Assembly: GCF_900110655.1 (NCBI RefSeq)
Contig: NZ_FOEQ01000004.1
Span: 124,001-188,000, forward strand
Source of the DNA: Pseudomonas soli
GTDB taxonomy: Bacteria; Pseudomonadota; Gammaproteobacteria; Pseudomonadales; Pseudomonadaceae
DNA: 64,000 nucleotides
Direction: 5' to 3'
In this document: positions 51,493-60,180 of the stretch, piece by piece
Numbering within the stretch: position 1 is the stretch's first letter
Layout of the letters: each line of letters opens with the position of its first letter
The notes under the pieces: generated by a model
Told to the model about the DNA's origin: nothing
What the model saw: the letters and a program-made list of their open reading frames with translations, nothing else
Databases searched by the model: none
Program-made: the position numbers and the translations under genes

Positions 51493-51888
51493 ATGACCAA
51501 CCCGCTCCCCCAACGTCACCCATGCCCGCCAGGCGCCTGCGACTGCGGCCGCGAACGTCTGGCCGACGGCCCCGAGCGGCGCATCCTGCTGCTCACCCGC
51601 GAGGAGGAAAAGCGCCTGGTCGAGCGCCTGGAGAACCTCAGGGATCTTGAAGACCTACAGCGCCTGCAATCACGCCTTTACGAGCAGCTCGGCATCCGCG
51701 TGCACATCGCCCCAGGCTTCAACGAAGTGCGCACCATGCGCGGTATCGTCATCGAACTGGAGGCGCAGTTGGGCCTGTGCCGCAAGACGCGCCAAGCCAT
51801 CCCCGCGGCGATCCGCCGGGGGCTCGAGCGCAACCCGCAAGTGGCCTTCCGCCTGCTCGACGCCCACGACCTGCTGCGCGACGCCTGA
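51493..51888 (+). CDS. small Cys-motif protein of unknown function
   Basis: This 131-residue protein starts MTNPLPQRHPCPPGACDCGRE, with a tight Cys cluster (C-x4-C-x-C) that could bind a metal. A long charged helix follows (LTREEEKRLVERLENLRDLEDLQRLQSRLYEQLG). No family is recognised. The ribosome site is weak. Its stop lies 3 bp from that of the convergent LysE-type exporter gene, so the genes nearly overlap tail to tail. Confidence 0.7.
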   Translation: MTNPLPQRHPCPPGACDCGRERLADGPERRILLLTREEEKRLVERLENLRDLEDLQRLQSRLYEQLGIRVHIAPGFNEVRTMRGIVIELEAQLGLCRKTRQAIPAAIRRGLERNPQVAFRLLDAHDLLRDA

Positions 51889-51891
51889 GCC

Positions 51892-52509
51892 TCAGCGCAT
51901 CGCCGCCAGCTTGATGCCGAAGCCGACCAGGCAGGCGCCGGCCAGGCGTTCGAGGAGGTTGGCGATGCGCGGGCTGGCGCGCATGCGCTCGGCCAGTCGG
52001 TGGGTAAGGAACACTGCGATCAGGCCGTAGAGCAAGGTAAGCCCGGCCACGGTCAGCGCCATGAAGGCGAAGGTGACCACGCCCTGGTGGCGCACCGGGT
52101 CGATGAACAACGGGAAGAACGCCATGTAGAACATGATCGCCTTGGGGTTGAGCAGGGTGATCATCATGGTCTGGCGCAGGTAGCGGCCGCTGGCCATGCG
52201 GCTCTCGCGCGGGGCGCCGCCGGGCTTGCTCAGCACCATGCGCAGGCCGAGCCAGGCCAGGTAGGCGGCGCCGGCCCACTGCACCACGTGGAAGGCGGTG
52301 GGGTAGGTGGCCAGCAAGGTGGCCACGCCGGCCACCGCCAGCCACATCAGCACCTGGTCGCCGAGGATCACCCCGAAGGTGGCGGCCAGCCCGCCCTTGA
52401 TGCCGCCCTTGCCGGTGGCGGTGATCAGGGCGAAGTTGCCGGGCCCGGGGATCGCCAGGAGGATGAGGAACGCGATCACGAAAGCGCCGTAGTCGGTCAC
52501 GCCGAGCAT
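51892..52509 (-). CDS. LysE/RhtB-family amino-acid exporter
   Basis: This 205-residue, six-helix protein has the LysE/RhtB signature AIPGPGNFALITATGKGGIKGGLAATFGVILGD near the N-terminus and LLNPKAIMFYMAFFPLFIDP in the middle. It likely exports an amino acid or derivative; the substrate is unassigned. It is monocistronic and convergent with the small Cys-motif protein. The promoter region (52510-52600) is shared with the divergent HhH-domain gene. Confidence 0.9.
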   Translation of the reverse strand: MLGVTDYGAFVIAFLILLAIPGPGNFALITATGKGGIKGGLAATFGVILGDQVLMWLAVAGVATLLATYPTAFHVVQWAGAAYLAWLGLRMVLSKPGGAPRESRMASGRYLRQTMMITLLNPKAIMFYMAFFPLFIDPVRHQGVVTFAFMALTVAGLTLLYGLIAVFLTHRLAERMRASPRIANLLERLAGACLVGFGIKLAAMR

Positions 52510-52600
52510 GGGGTTCTCCTGGTGGGGGTGGGCAGGCAGACATCGATATATGCCATCATTCGCCGCGTTTGCAAAGCCACGACGTTACAGGGAGGTGAAG

Positions 52601-52867
52601 ATGGCGTTCAGTGCGGATGAGCGGGCGGTGCTGCTGGCGGTCAAGGGCGTGGGCCCGACCGTGGTGCAGCGCCTTGAGCAACTGGGGTATGGCTCGTTGG
52701 CACGTCTGGCCGAAGCCGATGCCTTGCAGATCGTCAGCGAGGCCGCCGGGCTGCTGGGCAGCAGTTGTTGGAAGAACAGCCCCCAGGCGCGAGGGGCGAT
52801 ACAGGCGGCGATTGCCCGGGCCAGGGAGCATGTCTCGCAGGGCGCGTGCCCCGCCAGCGGCGGATAA
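52601..52867 (+). CDS. helix-hairpin-helix domain protein
   Basis: This 88-residue protein has the HhH motif AVKGVGPTVVQRLEQLGYGSLARLAE near residues 14-39, a DNA-binding module, and a second weaker helix pair (GSSCWKNSPQARGAIQAAI). AGGGAGGTGAAG is a strong ribosome site. It is too small to be an enzyme, so it is probably a DNA-binding accessory protein. Its stop runs into the bidirectional terminator of the RND operon. Confidence 0.82.
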   Translation: MAFSADERAVLLAVKGVGPTVVQRLEQLGYGSLARLAEADALQIVSEAAGLLGSSCWKNSPQARGAIQAAIARAREHVSQGACPASGG

Positions 52868-52898
52868 AAAAAGCCCCGAAGACCAAGGTCTTCGGGGC
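52866..52898 (-). terminator. Rho-independent terminator of the RND operon
   Basis: GCCCCGAAGACC (52873-52884), AA, and GGTCTTCGGGGC (52887-52898) form a perfect 12-bp stem. On the minus strand it is followed by a run of seven T. It lies 51 bases past the oprN stop and shares its A/T run with the HhH gene end. Confidence 0.85.
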
Positions 52899-52948
52899 AA
52901 ACGGTTGGGGGAGGAACCAACCAAAGGAGTCTTCACATCAGGGGACGG

Positions 52949-54364
52949 TCAGCGCGAGCTGGCCACCACATCGGGTTGCCAGCCGCCGCCAAGCGCCTTG
53001 TAGATCGCGACGATGCCGCTGTACAGCTCGACCTCGCCCTGGGCCTGGGCGTCTTCGGCGCTCAGGCGCTCGCGCTCGGCGTCGAGCAGCACCAGGTAGT
53101 CCACCGTGCCTTCGCGGTAGCGCACCGAGGCCAGGTCCGCCGCCTTGCGGCTGGCGTCGCTCTGGCGCATCAGCGCCAGCAGGCGCTGCTGGCGCTTGCC
53201 GTAGTCGCTGAAGGCGTTGGAGGACTCCTCCAGGGCCAGCAGCACTTGCTGTTCGTAATTGGCCAGCGCCCCTTCGGCATCGGCCTTGGCGCCGCGCAGG
53301 CGGGCGCGCACGCTGCCCAGGTCGAACGCCGCCCAGGTGATGCTCGGGCCCAGCGCCCAGGCATTGGCCGCCGAGGAGCCGATCTGCGAACCGCGGGCGG
53401 CGGTGAAGCCGAGGAAACCACTGAGGCTGACCCTCGGGAACAGGTCGGCGGTGGCCACGCCGACGTTGGCCGTGGCCGCAGCCAGCTGGCGCTCGGCGCT
53501 GCGGATGTCCGGGCGGCGGCGCAGCAGCTCGCCGGGGTCGCCCACCGGCAAGGCCTTGGCGATGGCCGGCAGGGCCTTGGGCGACAGGTCCACGGCCATC
53601 GCGTCCGGGCGCTGGCCGAGCAGGGTGGCGATGCGGTTCTTCGCCCGCACCTGTTCGGCCTGCAATTGCGGCACGGTGGCTTCGACACCCGCCAGGCGGG
53701 CGTCAGCGCGCACCACGTCGAGCTCGTTGCCGACCCCGGTGTCGCGCAGGGTCACGGTGATGTCCCGCGACTGCTGCTGGGTCTTCAGGTTGGCCACGGC
53801 GATCTGCTCGCGCAGTTGCGCGCCGCGCAATTGACCGTAGGCGTCGACCAGCTCGGCGATCAGGCTGACCTGCAGTTGCTGCAGGTCGGCCTCGGCCGCC
53901 GCTTCCTGGGCTTCGCTGGCCTCGATCTGGCGCTGGATGCGGCCGAACAGGTCAAGCTCCCAGGCCATGTCCAGGCCCAGGTCATAGCGTTCGCTGTTGA
54001 CCCGGCGCTCGGTCTGGCCAGGGACCTGGCCCTTGCCCAGGTCGCTGCTGGCGCGGCTGGTGACCACGGGGATCTGGTCGTTGGACACGTCCTCGCGAAT
54101 CGACCGCGCCGCTTTCAGGCGGGCGAAGGCCACGCGCAGGTCGCGGTTGCCGTCCAGCGATGCCTGCACCAGCTGGTTCAGCACCGGGTCGTCGAACTGT
54201 TTCCACCACACGCTCTCGAAGCGGCTGCGGTCATAGGCTTTGGCTTCAAGGCCGGCGTCCAGCTTGGCCGGTTCGGTCAGCGGGGCCTGGTAGTCCGGGC
54301 CCACCGCGCAGGCCGCCAGGGCCAGTGCCAGCAGGCTCGGGGTCAGGGGTTTGAGCAACTTCAT
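52949..54364 (-). CDS. oprN: outer-membrane efflux lipoprotein of RND pump (OprN/OprM/NodT family)
   Basis: This 471-residue protein has a lipoprotein signal (LLALALAACAVGPDYQAP, lipobox LAAC) and two OEP repeats with the family's β-barrel/α-barrel pattern. It is the outer-membrane channel of the tripartite pump. Start overlaps the mexF stop (ATGA), so it is coupled to the pump. The oprN symbol follows its operon partners; OprM-like and OprN-like sequences are close. The terminator lies just downstream. Confidence 0.9.
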   Translation of the reverse strand: MKLLKPLTPSLLALALAACAVGPDYQAPLTEPAKLDAGLEAKAYDRSRFESVWWKQFDDPVLNQLVQASLDGNRDLRVAFARLKAARSIREDVSNDQIPVVTSRASSDLGKGQVPGQTERRVNSERYDLGLDMAWELDLFGRIQRQIEASEAQEAAAEADLQQLQVSLIAELVDAYGQLRGAQLREQIAVANLKTQQQSRDITVTLRDTGVGNELDVVRADARLAGVEATVPQLQAEQVRAKNRIATLLGQRPDAMAVDLSPKALPAIAKALPVGDPGELLRRRPDIRSAERQLAAATANVGVATADLFPRVSLSGFLGFTAARGSQIGSSAANAWALGPSITWAAFDLGSVRARLRGAKADAEGALANYEQQVLLALEESSNAFSDYGKRQQRLLALMRQSDASRKAADLASVRYREGTVDYLVLLDAERERLSAEDAQAQGEVELYSGIVAIYKALGGGWQPDVVASSR

Positions 54365-57300
54365 GCATGGTTCTCCAGTGCCACGGCGTGCTCGGCCTTG
54401 CGGGCCTGGCGACGCTCGACGAAACGGCGGATCAGGAAGAAGAACACCGGGGTCAGGAACAGGCCGAATACGGTCACCCCGATCATCCCCGAGAACACCG
54501 CCACACCCATGGCGTGACGCATCTCGGCACCGGCGCCGGAGGAGAACACCAGCGGCACCACACCCATGATGAAGGCGATCGAGGTCATCAGGATCGGCCG
54601 CAGACGCAGGCGGCAGGCTTCCAGTACCGCAGCCAGCGGATCGAGGCCCTTGGCCTGTTCATCCTTGGCGAACTCGACGATCAGGATCGCGTTCTTGCAC
54701 GCCAGGCCCACCAGTACGATCAGGCCGATCTGGGTGAAGATGTTGTTGTCGCCACCGGAGATGATCACCCCGGTGATGGCCGACAGCAGGGTCATCGGCA
54801 CGATCAGGATCACCGCCAGCGGCAGGCTCCAGCTTTCGTACTGGGCGGCCAGCACCAGGAAGGCCAGCAGCACGCACAGTGGGAACACGAACAGTGCGGT
54901 GTTGCCCGAGAGGATCTGCTGGTAGGTCAGGTCGGTCCACTCGAAGGTCATGCCGTTGGGCAGTTCCTCCTTGAGCAGCTTCTCGATCGCAGCCTCGGCC
55001 TGACCGGAGCTGTAGCCGGGGGCTGCGGCACCGTTGATCTCGGCGGTGATGAAGCCGTTGTAGTGCATCACGCGGTCAGGCCCCGAGGTGTCGCTGACCT
55101 TGAGGAAGGTCGCCAGCGGGATCATCTCGCCCAGGTTGTTGCGCACCTTCAACTGGCCGATCTGTTCGGCGTCGAGGCGGAACTGCTGCTCGGCCTGGAC
55201 GTTGACCTGGTAGGTACGGCCAAAGCGGTTGAAGTCGTTGGTGTACAGCGAGCCCAGGTAGACCTGCAGGGTGTCGAAGATGTCGTTGATCGCCACGCCA
55301 TGGGTCTTGGCCTTTTCCCGGTCGATGGCGGCATCGACCTGCGGCACGTTGACCTGGTAGCTGGTGAACAGGCCCGCCAGTTCCGGCACGTTGTGGCTCT
55401 TGGCGATGATGTTCTGGGTTTCCTTGTACAGCGCTTCGTAGCCCAGGTTGCCGCGGTCCTCGATCTGCAGGCGGAAGCCGCCGATGGTGCCCAGGCCTTG
55501 TACCGGCGGAGGCGGGAAGATCGCGATGTAGGCGTCCTGGATATCGGCGAACTGGGCGTTCAGGGCTGCGGCGATGGCTGCCGCCGACTGGCTCGGGTCC
55601 TTGCGCTCGTCGAACGGCTTGAGCGGTGTGAACACGATGCCGCTGTTCGGGCTGTTGGTGAAACCGTTGATCGACAGGCCCGGGAAGGCCACCGAGTCGG
55701 CCACGCCTGGCTGCTTGAGGGCGATCTCGCTCATCTTCTTGATCACCGCCTCGGTGCGGTCGAGGCTGGCGGCGTCAGGCAATTGGGCGAAGGCCACCAG
55801 GTACTGCTTGTCCTGGGACGGCACGAAGCCGGTCGGGGTGGACGAGAAGCCCAGGTAGGTCAGGCCCATCAGGCCGGCATACACGAACAGTGCAATTCCG
55901 CTGGAACGGATGACCCGGCGCACGCCGCCGACGTAGCCATGGCTGGCGCGGTCGAAGAAGCGGTTGAACGGGGCGAACAGCCAGCTGCCCAGCAGTTTTT
56001 CCAGGAACCGCGAGAAACGGTCCTTCGGCGCGTGGTGGTCCTTGAGCAGCACGGCGGCCAGGGCCGGCGACAGGGTCAGCGAGTTGAACGCCGAGATCAC
56101 GGTGGAGATGGCGATGGTCAGGGCGAACTGTTTGTAGAACTGACCGGTAAGGCCCGAGATGAACGCCGCCGGCACGAACACGGCGCACAGCACCAGTGCC
56201 GTGGCGATGATCGGCCCGGTCACTTCGCTCATGGCCTTCTGCGTGGCCTCGAGCGGTTTCAGGCCCAGTCCGATGTTGCGTTCGACGTTCTCCACCACGA
56301 CGATGGCGTCGTCCACCACGATACCGATGGCCAGCACCAGGCCGAACAGCGATAGCGCGTTGAGCGAGAAACCGAACAGGTGCATCACCGCAAAGGTACC
56401 GATCAGCGACACCGGCACGGCCAGCAGCGGGATGATCGAGGCGCGCCAGGTCTGCAGGAACAGGATGACGACCAGCACCACCAGGACCAGCGCTTCGAAC
56501 AGGGTGTGCACCACCGCCTCGATGGAACCACGGACGAACACGGTCGGGTCATAGACGATGCTGTAGTCCATGCCTTCGGGGAAGTCCTTCTTCAGCTCGG
56601 CCATCTTCGCCCGCACTTCGTCGGAGATCTCGATGGCGTTGGAGCCCGGGCGCTGGAAGATCGGGATGGCCACCGCCGGCTGGTTGTTCAGCAGCGAGCG
56701 CAGGGCGTACTGGCTGGAGCCGAGTTCGACCCGGGCGATGTCCTTCAGGCGGGTGATCTCGCCGTTGGCGCCAGCACGGATGATGATGTTCTCGAACTCT
56801 TCCTCGTTGACCAGGCGGCCCTGGGTGTTGATCGACAGCTGGAAGCTGGTCGAACCGGGGGCGGGCGGGGCGCCGAGCTGGCCGGCGGCGACCTGGCGGT
56901 TCTGCTCGCGAATGGCGGCCACCACGTCGCTGGCAGTCAGGTTGCGCGAGGCGGTCTTGTTCGGGTCGAGCCACACGCGCAGCGAGTAGTCGCCCATGCC
57001 GAACAGCTGCACGTCGCCCACGCCGCCCAGGCGCGCCAGCTCATCCTTGATGTTGAGGATGGCGTAGTTGGACAGGTAGAGCATGTCGTAGCGGTTGTCC
57101 GGCGAGGTCAGGTGCACGACCATGGTCAGGTCGGGCGAGGCCTTGTCGACGGTGATGCCGATACGGGTCACTTCCTCCGGCAGCTTGGGCTGGGTGCGGG
57201 TGACGCGGTTCTGCACCTGCACCTGGGCGTTGTCCAGGTCGGTGCCCAGGGCGAAGGTGATGGTCAGGGTCAGCTTGCCGTCGGCGGTGGATTGCGAGGA

Positions 57301-57540
57301 CATGTACAGCATGTTCTCGACACCGGTGATGGCTTGCTCAAGCGGCGCGGCGACGGTCTCGCCGATCACCTTGGGGTTGGCGCCGGGGAAGTTGGCGCGC
57401 ACCACCACGGTGGGCGGTACCACTTCGGGGTATTCGCTGATCGGCAGCTGGAACAGCGAGATCGAACCCGCGATCAGCAGCACCAGCGACAGTACCGCGG
57501 CGAAGATCGGCCGGGTAATGAAGAATTTCGAAAAGTTCAT
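54361..57540 (-). CDS. mexF: RND multidrug efflux inner-membrane transporter (MexF-like)
   Basis: This 1059-residue HAE1 RND pump starts MNFSKFFITRPIFAAVLSLVLLIAG. It has 12 predicted membrane helices, two large periplasmic loops, GIVVDDAIVVVENVERN with the proton-relay Asp pair of TM4, and HAE1 motif ATALVLCAVFVPAAF. Sequence features resemble MexF. It drives proton-coupled export of drugs through the OprN channel. It follows mexE by 12 bp. Confidence 0.95.
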   Translation of the reverse strand: MNFSKFFITRPIFAAVLSLVLLIAGSISLFQLPISEYPEVVPPTVVVRANFPGANPKVIGETVAAPLEQAITGVENMLYMSSQSTADGKLTLTITFALGTDLDNAQVQVQNRVTRTQPKLPEEVTRIGITVDKASPDLTMVVHLTSPDNRYDMLYLSNYAILNIKDELARLGGVGDVQLFGMGDYSLRVWLDPNKTASRNLTASDVVAAIREQNRQVAAGQLGAPPAPGSTSFQLSINTQGRLVNEEEFENIIIRAGANGEITRLKDIARVELGSSQYALRSLLNNQPAVAIPIFQRPGSNAIEISDEVRAKMAELKKDFPEGMDYSIVYDPTVFVRGSIEAVVHTLFEALVLVVLVVILFLQTWRASIIPLLAVPVSLIGTFAVMHLFGFSLNALSLFGLVLAIGIVVDDAIVVVENVERNIGLGLKPLEATQKAMSEVTGPIIATALVLCAVFVPAAFISGLTGQFYKQFALTIAISTVISAFNSLTLSPALAAVLLKDHHAPKDRFSRFLEKLLGSWLFAPFNRFFDRASHGYVGGVRRVIRSSGIALFVYAGLMGLTYLGFSSTPTGFVPSQDKQYLVAFAQLPDAASLDRTEAVIKKMSEIALKQPGVADSVAFPGLSINGFTNSPNSGIVFTPLKPFDERKDPSQSAAAIAAALNAQFADIQDAYIAIFPPPPVQGLGTIGGFRLQIEDRGNLGYEALYKETQNIIAKSHNVPELAGLFTSYQVNVPQVDAAIDREKAKTHGVAINDIFDTLQVYLGSLYTNDFNRFGRTYQVNVQAEQQFRLDAEQIGQLKVRNNLGEMIPLATFLKVSDTSGPDRVMHYNGFITAEINGAAAPGYSSGQAEAAIEKLLKEELPNGMTFEWTDLTYQQILSGNTALFVFPLCVLLAFLVLAAQYESWSLPLAVILIVPMTLLSAITGVIISGGDNNIFTQIGLIVLVGLACKNAILIVEFAKDEQAKGLDPLAAVLEACRLRLRPILMTSIAFIMGVVPLVFSSGAGAEMRHAMGVAVFSGMIGVTVFGLFLTPVFFFLIRRFVERRQARKAEHAVALENHA

Positions 57541-57552
57541 CGGTGTTGTCCC

Positions 57553-58794
57553 TTAACCGCGCGGCGCTTGGGCGCTGGCGACTTTGACATTGGCGCCGGC
57601 AACCTTCGGTGCCGGGTTGCTGGCTTCCAGGGCCTGACGGTGCTGGGCGAGGGCGGCGAGGGTCTGCTCACTGGCCATCGGCGTTTCCTCCGGGGTGACC
57701 GGCGAGCCAGGGCGCACGCGCTGCAGGCCCTTGACCACGATGCGGTCGTCCTTGCCCAGGCCGCTGCGCACAATACGCAGGCCTTCGAGCTTGGGCCCCA
57801 GTTCCACGGCGCGGTAGGCGGCCTTGTTGTCCTTGTCCATAACCAGCACGAACTTCTTGCCCAGGTCGGTGCCGACCGCTTCGTCGTTGATCAGCACGGC
57901 GTCGTACTGGGCGCTGCCGACCAGCTTCAGGCGCGCGTACAGGCCGGGGGTGAACTGGCCGTCACGGTTGTCGAACACGGCGCGGCCACGGATGGTGCCG
58001 GTGCGCGGGTTGACCTGGTTGTCGACGAAGTTCATCTGGCCCAGGTGTGGGTTGCCGGTCTCGTTGGTCAGGCCCAGGTACACCGGGGTGCTCTGGCCGC
58101 GCTGGCCGTCGCGGGCCAGCTGGCTGTACTTGAGGTACACGCGCTCGTCGGCGTCGAAGTAGGCGTAGACCTTGTCGGTGGAGACCACGCTGGTCAGCGG
58201 GGTGACGTCGGCCGTGACGATGTTGCCGGCGGTGAACTGGGCGCGGCTGACCCGGCCGCTGATCGGCGCCGTGACGCGGGTGAAACTCAGGTTCAGGCGG
58301 GCCAGGTCGAGCTGGGCCTGGATTGCGTCGACCCCGGCGCGGGCTTCGGCGGCGGCGCTGGTGCGCGACTCGGCCAGTTCCGCGGAGATCGCGTTGCTGT
58401 CACGCAGGCGCTCGCCACGGCGGGCTTCGTTGGCGCTGCGGATGGCGGTGGCCTTGGCTTGTTGCAGCTGGGCTTCGAGACGGCGGACTTCAGCCTGGAA
58501 CGGGCGTGGGTCGATCTGGAACAGCAGGTCGCCTTTCTTCACCTGGGCGCCTTCGGTGAAGGCCACCAGGTCGACCTGGCCGGACACCCGTGGGCGTACC
58601 TCGACGGTTTCCGGTGCTTCGAGGCGGCCGGTGAACTCGTCCCATTCGTTGATCGGCTGTTCGATCACCTTGGCTACGCTGACTTTGGGCGCGGCGGGAG
58701 CCTGCACGGCGTCGGGGGTGCGACCGCAAGCGCTGAGCACCACCACTGCCAGGGCAGCGAGGGGGAAGCGCAGGGGTTTGAGTGAGTGATCCAT
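57553..58794 (-). CDS. mexE: RND efflux periplasmic adaptor lipoprotein (MexE-like)
   Basis: This 413-residue membrane-fusion protein has lipobox VVVLSACGRT, the lipoyl/hairpin region ATAIRSANEARRGERLRDSNAISAELAESRTSAAAEARAGVDA and barrel strands such as VTAPISGRVSRAQF. It links MexF to OprN. ATG 58794 is preceded by GGAGTTCTCC. A possible LysR-type (MexT-like) box lies about 75-100 bp upstream. No mexT gene is present in the window. Confidence 0.93.
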   Translation of the reverse strand: MDHSLKPLRFPLAALAVVVLSACGRTPDAVQAPAAPKVSVAKVIEQPINEWDEFTGRLEAPETVEVRPRVSGQVDLVAFTEGAQVKKGDLLFQIDPRPFQAEVRRLEAQLQQAKATAIRSANEARRGERLRDSNAISAELAESRTSAAAEARAGVDAIQAQLDLARLNLSFTRVTAPISGRVSRAQFTAGNIVTADVTPLTSVVSTDKVYAYFDADERVYLKYSQLARDGQRGQSTPVYLGLTNETGNPHLGQMNFVDNQVNPRTGTIRGRAVFDNRDGQFTPGLYARLKLVGSAQYDAVLINDEAVGTDLGKKFVLVMDKDNKAAYRAVELGPKLEGLRIVRSGLGKDDRIVVKGLQRVRPGSPVTPEETPMASEQTLAALAQHRQALEASNPAPKVAGANVKVASAQAPRG

Positions 58795-58869
58795 GGAGAA
58801 CTCCGCCGAGATATTAGTAGTGGGCGGAGTTTGAGTGTCTTGCGCGTGACGCACGAATCAAATGGAGCG

Positions 58870-58893
58870 AAGGTTATTATCACGGGCAATGAT
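58870..58893 (-). promoter_or_regulatory. candidate MexT-type LysR box upstream of mexE
   Basis: On the minus strand ATCA-N5-CGTGAT-N4-ACCTT resembles the described MexT site ATCA-N5-GTCGAT-N4-ACYAT in spacing; GAT and four of five of the last block match. It lies about 75-100 bp before the mexE start. It is partial and needs testing. Confidence 0.35.
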
Positions 58894-58947
58894 ATGTCGG
58901 GTGCCATCATCAATCATGACGCATGGGCACCCATCAGGATTGCGCAG

Positions 58948-59541
58948 TCAGCGCGGCCCGCCAGCGGCTTTTTCACGCAATGCCTTGGCCACCTTGGCCT
59001 CGATCTCGTAGGCGGGGCCCTCCAGCGCCTGGTAGTCACGGGTGTATTGCTGGGCGAAGCCCTCGACGCCCAGCTCCTGATACTGCTGCACGTGCTTGAG
59101 CTCATGGGCCCACAACGCCACGTTGTCCTCGGCATCGGCGGGGCGGCGGAAGATGACCGTGTCGATCAGGGTCACGGCGTTGACGTCCGGGTTCTGCAGC
59201 AGTGCGTTGGCGGCGCTGATCTGCTGTTCGTTGCCGACCCGGTAACGTGCCGCGTCGAGCACGGCGAAGTCGTACCAGGGTTCGAGCTGTGCGCGGATAT
59301 GCAGGGGAATCGGCTGCGTGCCATTGGCGGTGGCTTCCTCGCGGGCCTGGCGCAGGGCGAACACCAGGCTGCCGGTGGCCATGCGCTCGACATCCTGCAG
59401 CACCTGGCCGCCTTGGTTGGGGTCGATGGGCGCGCAGAAGCACACCACAAGGCAGACCTGGTACTGCCCGGTCGGGCAGCTGTCCTGGGCGAAGGTGGGC
59501 AGGGTCATCAGCAACCCCAGCAGCGTGCTAGCGAACCTCAT
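58948..59541 (-). CDS. exported DUF4157-like putative metallopeptidase-fold protein
   Basis: This 197-residue protein has a signal peptide (MRFASTLLGLLMTLPTFA) and a Cys-rich mature start (CPTGQYQVCLVVCFCAPID). HELKH occurs near residue 150 in ALWAHELKHVQQYQELG, an HExxH-type zinc motif. The region matches DUF4157. Its ATG lies inside the last codons of the TetR gene (14-bp overlap), so translation is coupled. The role is not established; a periplasmic location is expected. Confidence 0.7.
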   Translation of the reverse strand: MRFASTLLGLLMTLPTFAQDSCPTGQYQVCLVVCFCAPIDPNQGGQVLQDVERMATGSLVFALRQAREEATANGTQPIPLHIRAQLEPWYDFAVLDAARYRVGNEQQISAANALLQNPDVNAVTLIDTVIFRRPADAEDNVALWAHELKHVQQYQELGVEGFAQQYTRDYQALEGPAYEIEAKVAKALREKAAGGPR

Positions 59542-60091
59542 CGAAGACCTGCTCGACCAGCTTGCGGCTGGCGTCCAGCACCTGTGCCTGCACCGGTTCG
59601 CTGGCCAGCATGCGCCCCACCACCAGCGCGCCGACACACTGGCTGAGCAAGGCCCAGGCCAGGTCGGGGTCATCCAGGGTTTCGCTCCAGGCCTGGTGCA
59701 ACTCCAGCAGCCAGTGTTCGGCCTGTTCGCGCACCGGCCGTTCGGCGCGGGCGATCTCCACCCCCAGTGGCGGCAACGGGCAGCCGCCTTCGGCATTGTG
59801 CAGGTGCGCCAGGCTCAGGTACTGGTCGAGCAGGCGCTTGAGCCGCGCACGGTCGGTGCCACGTTCGACCAGGCGCGCCAGCGGGCTGTTGGCCAGTTCA
59901 CGGCGGACGATCTCGCTGAACAGGTCATCCTTGGACGGGAAGTGGTTGTAGAAGGCGCCGCCGGTCAGGCCGATGGCCTTCATCAGCCCGGCCACGCCAG
60001 TGGCGGCGAAACCGCCGCGCTTGGCCAGGGCGCCGCTGCTGGAGAGCAGTTTTTCACGGGTCTGTTGCTTGTGGTCGGTGGCATAGCGCAT
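59528..60091 (-). CDS. TetR/AcrR-family transcriptional regulator
   Basis: This 187-residue protein has a TetR HTH (TREKLLSSSGALAKRGGFAATGVAGLMKAIGLTGGAFYNHFPSKDDLF, residues ~10-57). The C-terminal helices resemble the NemR/YxaF-type subgroup. ATG 60091 was chosen. It overlaps the DUF4157 gene and is divergent from the SDR gene at 60181 across a perfect operator dyad. It probably represses that SDR, the kappa-GST-like gene and itself. Confidence 0.9.
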   Translation of the reverse strand: MRYATDHKQQTREKLLSSSGALAKRGGFAATGVAGLMKAIGLTGGAFYNHFPSKDDLFSEIVRRELANSPLARLVERGTDRARLKRLLDQYLSLAHLHNAEGGCPLPPLGVEIARAERPVREQAEHWLLELHQAWSETLDDPDLAWALLSQCVGALVVGRMLASEPVQAQVLDASRKLVEQVFDEVR

Positions 60092-60143
60092 GCGCGCAAC
60101 CTCGTGGTGTGGGCTTGACGATGAGCTGATCGTAGCATAGCGT

Positions 60144-60158
60144 TCGTTTACTAAACGA
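60144..60158. promoter_or_regulatory. TetR operator in the divergent TetR/SDR promoter
   Basis: TCGTTTA-C-TAAACGA is a perfect 15-bp palindrome (60144-60158), 23 bp before the SDR start and 53 bp before the TetR start. Its position suits repression of both divergent units by the adjacent TetR. Confidence 0.7.
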
Positions 60159-60180
60159 TCATTCATCAATGGAGCGGTCC

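Noticed and set aside
54367..58785. Very long plus-strand ORFs (662 and 801 aa) opposite mexF/mexE
   Set aside because: High-GC antisense of long coding genes; no domain recognised.
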